A stretch of DNA of 64,000 nucleotides, from the NCBI RefSeq assembly GCF_030409415.1, contig NZ_JAUFPW010000012.1:310001-374000 (forward strand), given 5' to 3'. A program made the position numbers and the translations under genes. The stretch is from Pedobacter aquatilis. GTDB taxonomy: Bacteria; Bacteroidota; Bacteroidia; Sphingobacteriales; Sphingobacteriaceae. The notes under the pieces were generated by a model. That model searched no databases. It saw nothing but the letters and a program-made list of their open reading frames with translations, and had not been told where the DNA came from. Shown here one piece after another: positions 8,773 to 19,000 of this stretch; the first letter of the stretch is position 1; every line of letters begins with the position of its first letter.

Positions 8773-9921
8773 ATGCAGGAAACCATCTATTTCGATAACA
8801 ATGCCACTACGCCTCTCGACGGGCGGGTATTGGCCGAGATGATGCCTTATTTGACCGGGCTCTATGGGAATGCGGCCAGCACCCATATTCTGGGAAGAAA
8901 GTCCAGGCGCGCGGAAGAAAAAGCAAGGGAGCAGGTCGGAGAACTACTCAACTCGAACCCAGAGGATATTTACTTTACCGCTGGCGCTACCGAATCTATA
9001 AATATCGCACTGCGCGGCAGCCTGTCCCGGTCGGCACATCCAGCGCCACACATCATTACCGTTGAAACGGAACACCCTGCAGTCATGGATACCTGCAGGT
9101 TTTTAGAGCGAAGTGGCGTGGAGGTGAGTTATTTGCCGGTTGATGGAAATGGACTGATCGAGTTGGCGCAGCTTAAAGGCCACTTCAGGGCGGGCACTTA
9201 TATGGTATGCGTGATGTGGGCCAATAACGAAACTGGCGTTATCCAGCCGATTGCGGAGATTGCGGCAATTGCCCATGAACATGGCGCGATTTTCATGACG
9301 GATGCCACCCAAGCGGTAGGAAGGATGGAAATTGATGTAATCGAGAACGATATCGATATCCTGGCCCTATCAGCCCATAAGTTTTATGGACCTAAGGGAA
9401 TAGGGGCCCTGTATCTTCGTCCCGGACTTAAACTATCCCCGCTGGTATACGGAGGTGGGCAGGAGCGGGGACTGCGAAGCGGGACGCTGAACATACCGGG
9501 CATCGTTGGTATCGGTGCCGCTGCGGCCTTGGCGCAGGCCAGCCTGGAAATTGATGAAAGGCATATTGCCCCATTGAAGGAGAAACTGGAATCCGGAATT
9601 TTAGCCTTAAGGGGTACCCGGGTTAACGGACAGGGAGCGGAGCGGCTTTACAATACCACGAACATCTGTTTTGAAGGTTTTGACAATGAAGCGCTGCTGC
9701 TCAACCTAGCCAATATTTGCCTGTCCAACGGTTCCGCCTGCCATTCGATGGTGATGGAGCCTTCACATGTGCTCAAGGCCATGGGCCTAAGCCAAGAAGA
9801 TGCCAACGCTTCTCTGCGTTTTAGCCTTGGCCGCAACAATACGATGCAAGAGGTGGATAGGGCAATAATCGAAATTACAGCAACCTTGGAAAACTTGAAA
9901 AAAGCTTTTCAGGATAATTAA
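8773..9921 (+). CDS. sspA: Cysteine desulfurase of DNA phosphorothioation system (SspA/DndA-like)
   Basis: This PLP-dependent NifS/IscS-type enzyme takes sulfur from L-cysteine as a persulfide. It has 382 residues from ATG 8773, the usual length. Visible motifs are YFDNNATTPLD at the N-terminus, TDATQAVG for cofactor contact, SAHKFYGPKG with the PLP lysine K203, and the mobile loop SNGSACHS with catalytic C323. It is the first gene of a plus-strand operon with a DUF4007 protein, a large ATPase and a PAPS-reductase-like protein. That context makes it the sulfur donor for DNA backbone phosphorothioation rather than a housekeeping Fe-S desulfurase. It would pass sulfur to the product of 14053-15168. 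I cannot see whether the genome has another IscS. Confidence 0.85.
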   Translation: MQETIYFDNNATTPLDGRVLAEMMPYLTGLYGNAASTHILGRKSRRAEEKAREQVGELLNSNPEDIYFTAGATESINIALRGSLSRSAHPAPHIITVETEHPAVMDTCRFLERSGVEVSYLPVDGNGLIELAQLKGHFRAGTYMVCVMWANNETGVIQPIAEIAAIAHEHGAIFMTDATQAVGRMEIDVIENDIDILALSAHKFYGPKGIGALYLRPGLKLSPLVYGGGQERGLRSGTLNIPGIVGIGAAAALAQASLEIDERHIAPLKEKLESGILALRGTRVNGQGAERLYNTTNICFEGFDNEALLLNLANICLSNGSACHSMVMEPSHVLKAMGLSQEDANASLRFSLGRNNTMQEVDRAIIEITATLENLKKAFQDN

Positions 9922-9963
9922 TAACAAGAATTAACGGCCTAAAGGCCATAACCATATCAATAC

Positions 9964-10842
9964 ATGAAGTTCTCCTTTTCAGGACATGAAACCTTTGCCT
10001 GCAAAAACTACTGGCTAAAAAAGGGCCTAGATTACATCAGGCAGACCGGCAAAAGCTTCGGCGATGATAACGCCGTGGTGGCGCTTGGCGTGGGCAAAAA
10101 CATGGTCAACTCCATCCGGTTTTGGTTGAGGGCCTTCAGTTTGATCGACGAGGCGGAAAAGCCGACGGAATTTGCTGATTTCATTTTTGGACAGGACGGT
10201 ACCGACCTTTATCTGGAAGATACGATCAGCCTTTGGCTGCTTCATTACCAGTTGATTAAAGGCCAGAAAGCATCGATATACAGCCTGGTTTTCGATCATT
10301 TCCGTCGGGAGCGGCAAGACTTTACCAAGGCGCACCTCAAAAGGTTCCTGCAACGCAAGATCCAGGAAAATAAGGAAAACTTTAGCGAGAATACTTTGGA
10401 TAGCGATATCAAGACCTTCTTAAACAATTACCTATCGGCAAATCCACTCGATATTGAGGAGGGATACATCAATGTGCTTCAGGAGCTAGGCCTGATCAGC
10501 CACTTTACCCAGCTCGATGACCATAACCACAAAATCGACTGGTACCGTTTCGATTCCAGTCCAAAAATGGACCTGCCCATTGAAGCTATGCTTTTTATTG
10601 TCATGGATAACCCCGATTATGGAAACAGCATCAGTCTTTCGGCATTGGCCAATGATGAGGGCAGCCTGGGAAGCGTATTCCTGCTCACCGAGATCGCGCT
10701 TCGGGATAAACTCAGCCGCATCGATAAAGCCTATGGGGTATTTAGTGAAACAGCGGGGAATCCTGTCCTCCAATTGAAAGAGGAAGGGAACAAGTGGGAA
10801 ATTTTAAAAAGATATTATGAAGGCAGCAGCGCAGCAGTATAG
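9964..10842 (+). CDS. sspB: DUF4007 protein, SspB-like component of DNA phosphorothioation
   Basis: This 292-residue protein begins with the hallmark of DUF4007, FSGHETFACKNYWLKKG, followed by the ALGVGKNMV segment. As I recall, SspB of the single-strand phosphorothioation system SspABCD belongs to this family and acts as the DNA nickase that opens the backbone for sulfur insertion. It lies 42 bp after sspA, and its end overlaps the start of the next gene by 26 bp, so the two are translationally coupled. No other domain is visible. Assignment to SspB rests on the family and on the conserved order A-B-C-D; activity is inferred from the described system. Confidence 0.82.
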   Translation: MKFSFSGHETFACKNYWLKKGLDYIRQTGKSFGDDNAVVALGVGKNMVNSIRFWLRAFSLIDEAEKPTEFADFIFGQDGTDLYLEDTISLWLLHYQLIKGQKASIYSLVFDHFRRERQDFTKAHLKRFLQRKIQENKENFSENTLDSDIKTFLNNYLSANPLDIEEGYINVLQELGLISHFTQLDDHNHKIDWYRFDSSPKMDLPIEAMLFIVMDNPDYGNSISLSALANDEGSLGSVFLLTEIALRDKLSRIDKAYGVFSETAGNPVLQLKEEGNKWEILKRYYEGSSAAV

Positions 10843-13800
10843 TTATTCACCATCGGTTAACATCATTCGTGATAAAGGCAAAAAACTGCGTTATATTAAT
10901 ACCTATAACGGCCAGCGCGCCTTTGAACAGATCATCAACCTGGCACCGGCCGGTGCCAGGGCTTTTACCCTGATTGGTGCCTACGGATCTGGTAAATCAT
11001 CATTTCTGTGGGCTTTAGCCGAAACCGCATCCGGGGCTGCTCACTTTGAAAACTACCATTACCTGCTTCAGGGTTATAAAAATACTGCATTTTTAGATCT
11101 GGTCGGTGATTTTAGTTCCATAACTAACTCCTTTGCCCAAAGCTTAAACTGTGAAGTTAAAGAAGTACTGAGCGCCCTTATCGCCAAGGCAGATGGGCTT
11201 AAGAAAAAAAATACGGCCCTGGTTATACGCATTGATGAGTTCGGGAAATTCCTGGAGTTTGCCGCCAAAACCAGTCCTGAGCGTGAATTTTATTTTCTGC
11301 AGCAGCTAGCTGAAGTCGCTAACGATCAACAAAGGAACATCATATTACTGACTACCCTGCATCAGGATTTTGCTGCCTATGCTTACCATTTGAGCGAAAG
11401 ACAAAGAAACGAATGGTTAAAGGTAAAGGGACGTTTCAAGGAAATTACCTTTAACGAGCCTGCAGAGCAGCTGCTCATTTTGGCGGCTAACCGAATGGCT
11501 GTGATAGATTTTCCGGTAGAGACATCCATGTTGGAGGATTTGCTGGAAACCGTGCAGGAAGCAAACGCATTTCCCTTGAGCGACTACTTCAACATAGAAG
11601 TCGCCGGGAAGCTTAGCCCCATCGAAATACTTGCGGGGAGTGTGCTTACCCTTTCCCTGCAGCGTTATGCCCAAAACGAGCGTTCGCTATTCTCTTTTAT
11701 CGAGAGCCATGATTTCCGGGGTCTGGAAAGCTTTATAGCCAGTCCCGATGCGGTACTCTACAACCTGGTCCATGTACACGATTACCTCATTTACCACTAT
11801 TATAACCAGCTGACCACAAAAGAAAATGTGGATTACCGCGCATGGCGGCTGATCAGGGAAAACCTGGAAAGCATTGAAGGGCATTTGGACGGCATCCAGT
11901 TAAAAGAGGCTAGCCAGCTCATCAAGATAATTGGCCTGTTAAACCTCTTTGGCAAGGGCTCGATCAACATTGACGATAAATTCTTAGTGGGTTATGGCCA
12001 AATCGTGCTCGCTCAGCAGCAGACCACTGAAGTCCTCAGGATTTTAAGCCAAAAGAAACTGATCCGTTTCCGCGAGCACAGCAACAAATACGTGCTTTTC
12101 GAAGGTACTGACGTCGACATCGAATACGCCATCGATGAGGCAGGGAACCTCATTGGCCATGTAGCCAATGTAAGCACCTTGCTCAACCAATATTTCACTT
12201 TCCCGGTCATGGCGGCCAAAAAGTTCCAGATCGATTATGGTACGCCGCGTTACTTTGAAATTATCGTCAGCGATGAGCCCATCTCGCAGGTCCCAACAGG
12301 GGAACGGGACGGTTTCATTAACCTGATATTTTCGGGCGCGATAGGAAGGGACGAGGTTAAAAAACACTCCCAGGATAACCAGGAGGCGATTCTTTACGTC
12401 TATTTTAACAATACCCAGCGGATCCGTGAGGAAATCACCCAGATTGAAAAAGTAAAGCAGGCCCGTTCCAAATATAACGATGACCGAAATGCCCGTCATG
12501 AATTTGACCAGATCATCGGCCACCACCAAAACATACTGCGCTACCTGGTGCTGGATAGTTTCTACACCGCAGATAAAGCGTATGTATCATTTTACTTTAG
12601 GGGAGCGGAAGTCACCAAAATACGCAACCGCCGTTCATTGAACCATTTCCTGAGCGAAATTGCCGAAACCGTTTATTCATCAACGCCGCATTTCTTGAGC
12701 GAGATGCTGAACAAGTCCAGGGTAAGTACGGCGATGCTCTCGGCAAGGAAGAACCTGATCAACAAACTGATTGAAAATACGAGTGAAAAGGACCTGGGCT
12801 TTAGTCCAAAACTATACCCGCCAGAGAAAACCATTTATTTATCACTCATACAGGATAAGGGTTTTCATAGGGAAATCGACGGCATATGGCAGCTTAGTGA
12901 ACCCACAGATGAGAGTTTTGCCCCAGTTTGGGCCACTTTCGAGGATTTTTTGAATAATGCCAAACATGCCAGGCTTTCGCTCCAGGAACTGGTCGATAAC
13001 CTGCTGACAAGGCCGTTGAAGCTCAAACGGGGCCTGGTCGATTTCCTGCTTCCGGTATTTCTACTGGTTAGGCAAAGCGATTTTGCACTCTTCAACCAGG
13101 ATGGTTTTATTCCGAAAATCAGTGCTGACCTTTTAGACCTGATCGTGAAGAAACCGTCTGATTATGCCATTAAAAGTTTCTCGTCTGCCGGAATCAATTT
13201 ATCGGTTTTTAACAAGTATAGGGCCCTGCTGAACCAGAAAGAAGAAAGCAGAACCTCGAATAGTGGCTTTATCGAAACAATAAGACCATTTTTAGCTTTT
13301 TATGACAGCCTGCCTGAATACTCCCAGCAGACCAACAAAATTTCAAGAGAGGCCATCGCCTTGCGCCATTCTATTGCCGAATCAACCGACCCGGAGAAAA
13401 CCTTTTTCGAGGATTTTCCAAATGCGATCGGTTATTCACTAAAGGAACTGGATGATGACCAGCAAAAGTTAGAAACCTATTTTAGTGCCTTAAGGGCTGC
13501 GATTTCTGATATCAGAAGCAGTTACCAGAACCTAATTGGCAGGTTTGAGGGATTTATCTTAGCGGAAATTGTAGGCGATAAAGACCTGGATTTCGAGCAA
13601 TGGAAACAAAAAATCCAGAAGCGATTTAAAAATATCAAAGGCTATATCGTGCCTGCGCACTTAAAAGTATTCCTGCAGCGCATCCACTCCAATATCGATG
13701 ACCGCAATACCTGGTTAAGCTCATTGGCCCATGCAGTCACCGGCTCCCAACTGGAGGAATTCACCGACCAGCAGGAACTGCTGCTGTTTAACAAATTCAA

Positions 13801-14050
13801 GGAGTGGGTACACGAGCTCGACAATTTCACCGATATGCAGCCTGGCGGAGAAGACACTTCCCTGCAAGACTCCGTACGCGTAGAGATCACCACCTTGGAG
13901 AAAGGCGTGCTAAAGCAAGTCTTGAGGGTACCCAAATCCAAAGAGAAGGAAATCGAAAAAGTGCAGAAACGCATGCACAAAGAATTGACCGAGGATAAAA
14001 ATTTGAATATCTTTATCCTGACTAAAATGTTGAACGAATTGATAAAATAG
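10817..14050 (+). CDS. sspC: Large P-loop ATPase, SspC-like
   Basis: This 1077-residue ATPase has a Walker A motif GAYGSGKS at 54-61 and a Walker B-like LVIRIDEFGKF near 135-145, both in the N-terminal third. The remainder is long, mostly helical and charged. In SspABCD systems the third gene encodes an ATPase needed for modification, and the size and position fit. The ATG at 10817 lies inside the sspB end; no closer ATG follows, and the KLRYINTYNGQRAF region before Walker A would be lost with a later start. sspD follows 2 bp downstream. It likely couples ATP hydrolysis to target recognition or strand handling (inference). Confidence 0.8.
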   Translation: MKAAAQQYSYSPSVNIIRDKGKKLRYINTYNGQRAFEQIINLAPAGARAFTLIGAYGSGKSSFLWALAETASGAAHFENYHYLLQGYKNTAFLDLVGDFSSITNSFAQSLNCEVKEVLSALIAKADGLKKKNTALVIRIDEFGKFLEFAAKTSPEREFYFLQQLAEVANDQQRNIILLTTLHQDFAAYAYHLSERQRNEWLKVKGRFKEITFNEPAEQLLILAANRMAVIDFPVETSMLEDLLETVQEANAFPLSDYFNIEVAGKLSPIEILAGSVLTLSLQRYAQNERSLFSFIESHDFRGLESFIASPDAVLYNLVHVHDYLIYHYYNQLTTKENVDYRAWRLIRENLESIEGHLDGIQLKEASQLIKIIGLLNLFGKGSINIDDKFLVGYGQIVLAQQQTTEVLRILSQKKLIRFREHSNKYVLFEGTDVDIEYAIDEAGNLIGHVANVSTLLNQYFTFPVMAAKKFQIDYGTPRYFEIIVSDEPISQVPTGERDGFINLIFSGAIGRDEVKKHSQDNQEAILYVYFNNTQRIREEITQIEKVKQARSKYNDDRNARHEFDQIIGHHQNILRYLVLDSFYTADKAYVSFYFRGAEVTKIRNRRSLNHFLSEIAETVYSSTPHFLSEMLNKSRVSTAMLSARKNLINKLIENTSEKDLGFSPKLYPPEKTIYLSLIQDKGFHREIDGIWQLSEPTDESFAPVWATFEDFLNNAKHARLSLQELVDNLLTRPLKLKRGLVDFLLPVFLLVRQSDFALFNQDGFIPKISADLLDLIVKKPSDYAIKSFSSAGINLSVFNKYRALLNQKEESRTSNSGFIETIRPFLAFYDSLPEYSQQTNKISREAIALRHSIAESTDPEKTFFEDFPNAIGYSLKELDDDQQKLETYFSALRAAISDIRSSYQNLIGRFEGFILAEIVGDKDLDFEQWKQKIQKRFKNIKGYIVPAHLKVFLQRIHSNIDDRNTWLSSLAHAVTGSQLEEFTDQQELLLFNKFKEWVHELDNFTDMQPGGEDTSLQDSVRVEITTLEKGVLKQVLRVPKSKEKEIEKVQKRMHKELTEDKNLNIFILTKMLNELIK

Positions 14051-14052
14051 CC

Positions 14053-15168
14053 ATGGCGAAAAAGGTGAGGCATGTATTGGGGATTTCCGGCGGGAAAGAT
14101 AGCGCGGCATTGGCGATATACATGAAGGATAACTATCCTGAACTGGATATCGAATACTACACGGCCGATACGGGGAAGGAGTTAAAGGAAACCTACCAGT
14201 TGATCAATAACCTGGAAGTTTACCTGGGAAAAAAAATCATCAAACTTAGGGCTTTCGATAAAAGCCCTGAGGCTCCCTTCGACCATAAACTCAAAAGCTT
14301 GGGCGGTTTTTTGCCCAATACGCTCAACCGCTGGTGCACCAAAAGCTTAAAGCTTGACGTATTTGAAAAATTTGTAGGCACCGACCCTGTTATATCCTAT
14401 GTTGGTATCCGCGGGGACGAATTGCGTGAGGGTTATATCTCCACAAAAGAAACCATACAATCCATTTTTCCGTTTCGCCAGAACATCTGGAGTGAGGAGA
14501 TTATCAAATTCGTCTTAGACAACAAAAAAATCACGGCCCTTGAAAACTTGGCCAAAGCGCATATCAAAGGGGATAAATTAGATCGGTTTATCGAAATCCT
14601 GCGCTTTCCGGTAAGTGAACTCTACACCAGGGAAGCTAAACTCAAGCAATTGCTTGAATTAAGCACCAAGGATTTTAACGCCGTGGCATATGCCTTGTTG
14701 AAATTATCCAGCTATCCCGTAGCACTTGAAAGCCATTTTCCACTGATCGAAAACGAAGAAATCCTCAAGCTCGATGATATCTTTGCCTTGCTGACCAAAT
14801 CCGGGGTAGGTATTCCAGCCTATTACAAGGATATCGAATTTGAAGTAAACGGCCAGCGCGCCACATACAATAGAAGCCGTTCAGGCTGCTACTTCTGTTT
14901 CTTCCAGCAAAAGATCGAGTGGATCTGGCTTTATGAACAGCACCCTGAACTTTTCGCTGAAGCCATGGAATATGAAAGATCGGATTTCAAATGGAATATG
15001 GAGGAATCCCTTGCTGAACTGATTCGGCCAGAAAGGGTAGAGGCAATCAAACTGGATTACATCAAACGCAAGCATCGCACCGAAAAAAACAAAAAAAGCC
15101 CGAAACTCAGGGATATCCTCGGTTCAGCGGATGATGTGGATCTGGCCTGTGCAAGCTGTTTCATTTAG
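14053..15168 (+). CDS. sspD: PAPS reductase-like sulfur transferase, SspD/DndC-like
   Basis: This 371-residue enzyme of the adenine-nucleotide alpha-hydrolase (PP-loop) superfamily has the PP-loop SGGKDS at 12-17 and TADTGKE shortly after, like PAPS reductase and DndC. A cysteine cluster is visible at C279-x2-C282 (GCYFCFF), with further cysteines C366 and C369 at the C-terminus, which may hold a cofactor or relay persulfide. The role is to adenylate the DNA phosphate and insert sulfur received from SspA. It is the last gene of the modification operon, starting 2 bp after sspC. Its end lies 16 bp from the end of the converging restriction operon, so no separate terminator fits between them. 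Confidence 0.85.
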   Translation: MAKKVRHVLGISGGKDSAALAIYMKDNYPELDIEYYTADTGKELKETYQLINNLEVYLGKKIIKLRAFDKSPEAPFDHKLKSLGGFLPNTLNRWCTKSLKLDVFEKFVGTDPVISYVGIRGDELREGYISTKETIQSIFPFRQNIWSEEIIKFVLDNKKITALENLAKAHIKGDKLDRFIEILRFPVSELYTREAKLKQLLELSTKDFNAVAYALLKLSSYPVALESHFPLIENEEILKLDDIFALLTKSGVGIPAYYKDIEFEVNGQRATYNRSRSGCYFCFFQQKIEWIWLYEQHPELFAEAMEYERSDFKWNMEESLAELIRPERVEAIKLDYIKRKHRTEKNKKSPKLRDILGSADDVDLACASCFI

Positions 15169-15184
15169 CTTGCCAGGAACAGCT

Positions 15185-16054
15185 TTATGAATCTATCTTT
15201 TTGTTGGCCAAACGGTATTCGGAAATTTCCTGGAAGGGGATATTTTTGTAATTGGCCAGGACCGAGGCAAAAGATCGGATCATCAGCCTTTCCAGCTCCA
15301 GACGTTGAAGCCTGGAAATCCACGGCGGCAGGCAGTCTATCCTGAAATGGTCCCAGTCCGGGATGTCCGCCCTAGGGGTCATAATCCTTTTGGTACTTTC
15401 GGATTCGCCAATATACAATAGCTTGCTTGTGGTATCGATCAAATAATAAATGATGTTGGTGTGTTCCAGAATTGATCCCAGTTCTGTTTTTGGACGCCAG
15501 TCTTGCTTGATGAACTTAAAGTCACCCTTTCCCAACAGCCTGTTTTCCATGTCGCGCAAAAGATGTGAATTGGTAAACTGTTTAAAAAGCTCCGGGAACA
15601 TCGGCTTCTGGGTGTAATGGGCATAGCAGTGGAAAGTCTTTGTTTTTTTATCAAATTCCAAATCTAAAAATTCCCAAAAGGGGATGTCTTGCTCCACGTC
15701 GCTAGAATAACCGCCGGCATTTTTGCGCAGTTTTTTTTCCAGTGTACGCATATAGCTCATCACAAAAATATCTTTCAGCGCTGCCGCAAAGTCTTTGGTG
15801 AAAAATAGCTTATAGTCAGTGTCATTTCCATATTTGGCTGTACAGAGTACAAAGCCGGGAAATTCCCGGCCATTGAATGATAGGCTTACACTGGCTACCG
15901 GATTTCTTTTGGAAGAATTTTCGCCAAATACTTTTGCCAAGTCCCACATTTCCTCCACCCAGCCCGGTATAGGTGTATCCAGCTTGGTAAAAAGCGAAGT
16001 ATCCACTTTCTTGCGCCAAAGGGGAAACCTGACTTTAGATCTTTCGGTCCTCAT
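15185..16054 (-). CDS. GIY-YIG nuclease-like protein, fourth gene of the FGH restriction operon
   Basis: This 289-residue protein ends in a GIY-YIG-like domain. YYLID (203-207) and YIGES (214-218) form the two signature strands, R223 follows in the KRIM helix, and the FRIDCLP strand leads to a helix LELERLMI whose E255 (or E253) fits the metal-binding glutamate. The first ~190 residues are unknown, with several aromatic strands. It starts directly after the stop of the H gene (no gap), so it belongs to the FGH operon. I do not recall a GIY-YIG partner as a standard part of Dpt or SspFGH modules. It may be the DNA-cutting effector (inference). Confidence 0.65.
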   Translation of the reverse strand: MRTERSKVRFPLWRKKVDTSLFTKLDTPIPGWVEEMWDLAKVFGENSSKRNPVASVSLSFNGREFPGFVLCTAKYGNDTDYKLFFTKDFAAALKDIFVMSYMRTLEKKLRKNAGGYSSDVEQDIPFWEFLDLEFDKKTKTFHCYAHYTQKPMFPELFKQFTNSHLLRDMENRLLGKGDFKFIKQDWRPKTELGSILEHTNIIYYLIDTTSKLLYIGESESTKRIMTPRADIPDWDHFRIDCLPPWISRLQRLELERLMIRSFASVLANYKNIPFQEISEYRLANKKIDS

Positions 16055-19000
16055 CTATTCTTCCTCATCCTTCACCAGTTCCCAGAATGCCCTATCCTTG
16101 ATTTTGACTGGTTCCCCACTTCCAAAATAGACCATCGAGTGGTGAATCTCCAGCTCCTTGATCTCTCCAGCCAGTTCATCCCTGTCTTTTTTGTTTGGCA
16201 ATTTGAATATCGTTGCTATCTCCTTATCCTTAATTTCACTTACCTTGTGCATGATCCAGGTTAGAATATAACTTGAATACTCATTCTCCGCCGTGGTAAA
16301 ATGGTTCAAGAACTGGGTGGAGAGAATTGTACCCACACCGTACTCACGGCCCTCTTTTAGGATTTTTCTCAGGGACTCAAAATTCTTGCTCATAAAATTA
16401 TCTGCCTCATCCACCAGGATCATCTTATTGATCTGCCTTAAACTGCCGTCAATTTCGCTAGATCCTGCAATTTGCATTTGCGCATAAAATTGGTCCAGGG
16501 TAATCGCCACGATCAAGTTCTGGATTTCAGCACTGTTTTTCTCCAGATTGATGATCGTTACCCCGTCGATCAAATCAAAAAGTGGCTTGGTCTTCCTTGG
16601 ATTAGGCTCAAAAAATTCAAAATCATAAAGTTTTTTCAGTGCAGCAAACAAACTGTCCTTCGCCACTTTATCCCGGTCCATGTAAATCTCCACCATATCC
16701 TTCATCGTTGGTGCAGGTTTATCCCAGGTATTAGGATCTCCTTTAAGAATTCCAGCGTTGGTATAAGCTTCCATGATGGCCTCAGAAAGGGCCAAGTCCT
16801 GCTTATTTCCCAAACCAAATGCTTTTTTGATAGTATCCTGGAAAGTACTTGCGGTGTGAAGCGGAAGCAATTTCTTTGGATGCTTACCAACCGATAACGA
16901 AAAAGGGTTAAATGGCAATTGGTGCAAATCATAGACTTTCGCGCCAGTTGCCTGAACGAAATCTTCCTTTACATAGTCCCCCTTATAATCGAAAATTAAA
17001 ATCCCAATTTTCTTTCCGCCAACATTATCATCACTATTGCGAATCAGCTGGGTAATCAGCGATTTGGTGAACTGTGTCTTTCCCGTACCCATCGTACCGA
17101 TTATACCGGTATTGGTATGGGAAACCTTATTGGCACTTGTTGGAAACCATTCCACCAAATCGCCGTCCAAAGTTCGGTTACCAAAAACCACGCTCAAGGG
17201 TTTTTTAACAGTCACAGGTTCAGAATCTGGTATCTCATCTATACTTTCATGACTTAACTCCAGGGCCATAAGCGCAGGGTTTTCCTCCAGATTTTCTTCA
17301 TTCACTAAAATTTCTGCAAGCGATCCTAGATCTTGGCCGTCCTCATCTTCCGCTGATATGACAACCTGTTGAGGTTCTTCCCGATGGCTTTCCTGATAAT
17401 CTTCAACCAAATTATAGAAAACTGGTTTTTCGTACCTGATTGCCAAGGTTCCATCTTCATTATCGGCAAAAGCTGAACGATCCTGGTAGCGTTCTTTGAG
17501 CTTGTCAATACTTAATAACAGGTCATTAAGCCCGTCTGCCTCATAAAGGGAAATGTTGAGCTGGGCGCCATCCAATTGAATCGACCGGCTAGCCGTGCTA
17601 TTTTTCCTGAATGAAATAACCCCATAAACTCCAATATAATCCCTTAAGCTGCCGATGACAAAGTCATCATTGAGCATTTTGCCGCGCCACTTTTCAATCT
17701 CTTCCCATTTCGACCTGTAACCTGGCCAGATATCATAAAGCGAGAGTTTTTGGGCAGCATTGATGGTCAACTTCGCAAAACTGTTTCGATACATCTTTCC
17801 TTTTAGGCCGGGCTGGGAGAGGGTCTCAATCAGTAAATTAAAGGTGTTTTTACCCTGTTTGCCCGCCTTTTCAATCACGCCCGTACTGGCGATACCGGTT
17901 TTAACCTCAATTGGATAAAAATATAGGTGTAACGCCCCATCGATCTCCTGCATCCCCACCATCAGCAGGTCGTCGGAGTGTTGGCCCTTCTGGTTTAAAT
18001 TTGCAAGGGCAAAAATACCTACTTTGGTTTTCAGCTTGGAAGCTCCGGTTACCCTTAAGATTTCCTCCAGTGATAAGGCAACCCAGGTGACATCAGGGTG
18101 GTCAAGAATCGCGAAGGCCTCTTTCACTGCCGAAAGAATACTGATCTTTTCTTTATTGACATTATCCGTTTGACTTTGGGAGCCTAATTTTAATAGCCAG
18201 TAGCCATTCAGGGCATTGTAGATATTGATAATGGAGCGCTCACTACCGTCAATGTGCTCTACCTTATCTTTTAAGTACTGGTTCAATATCGTTTCGTAAT
18301 GCTCGTATTTGGTGGTAATGGTTATCGAATCATAACTACTTGAATTGCTGAACTGATCCGCATAATGAATGATCGCTACCTCTGATCCCTTCTTAAAAAA
18401 ATTAAGGTCCACTCCGGGATTGATGAAGGTTACCCACTGTGAGGCTTCATAAATCTTATTGAGGCTTTGTTTGACATTATTGTTGATCAGGGATGCGAAA
18501 ACGTGGCCCGATTTATAAATATTAGAAGTTTGATGGATTTGGGCGAGGTAATTCAACTTCTTGACCAGTTCTACCAAAACGTTACCTGCATTATCCGGAA
18601 GATACTTAGTGCCAAAGCTCGTTTTATAATCACCGTGCAAATAAACCGATGGAACCTCTGCGCTAAGTCCATTTAGGGATAGGCCAGTAGGAACTTCCCC
18701 GCTGTTGTTGTCGGCACGGCTGATCTCATTCTCATTGAACTGATGAAAACTTAAATGGGCATAATCCAGTTCAACCCCCTCAATACCTTTTCGGCTTTTG
18801 ATAAAGAACTGTGCTTTTTGATGGAATAGTTTAAGGAAATCCTCAATTTCCATCGTTCCTTTCAGGCTCTTTAAGTCAATCCCGAATTTTTCCTTAATGA
18901 TGCCGGCATCATCAAACCGGGAGAACTGCTCAAAGCAGGTGAAAAACCCATCCGCACCATAGATATTGACCGCTAGGGGGTAGACTAAATTTGGATTTTT

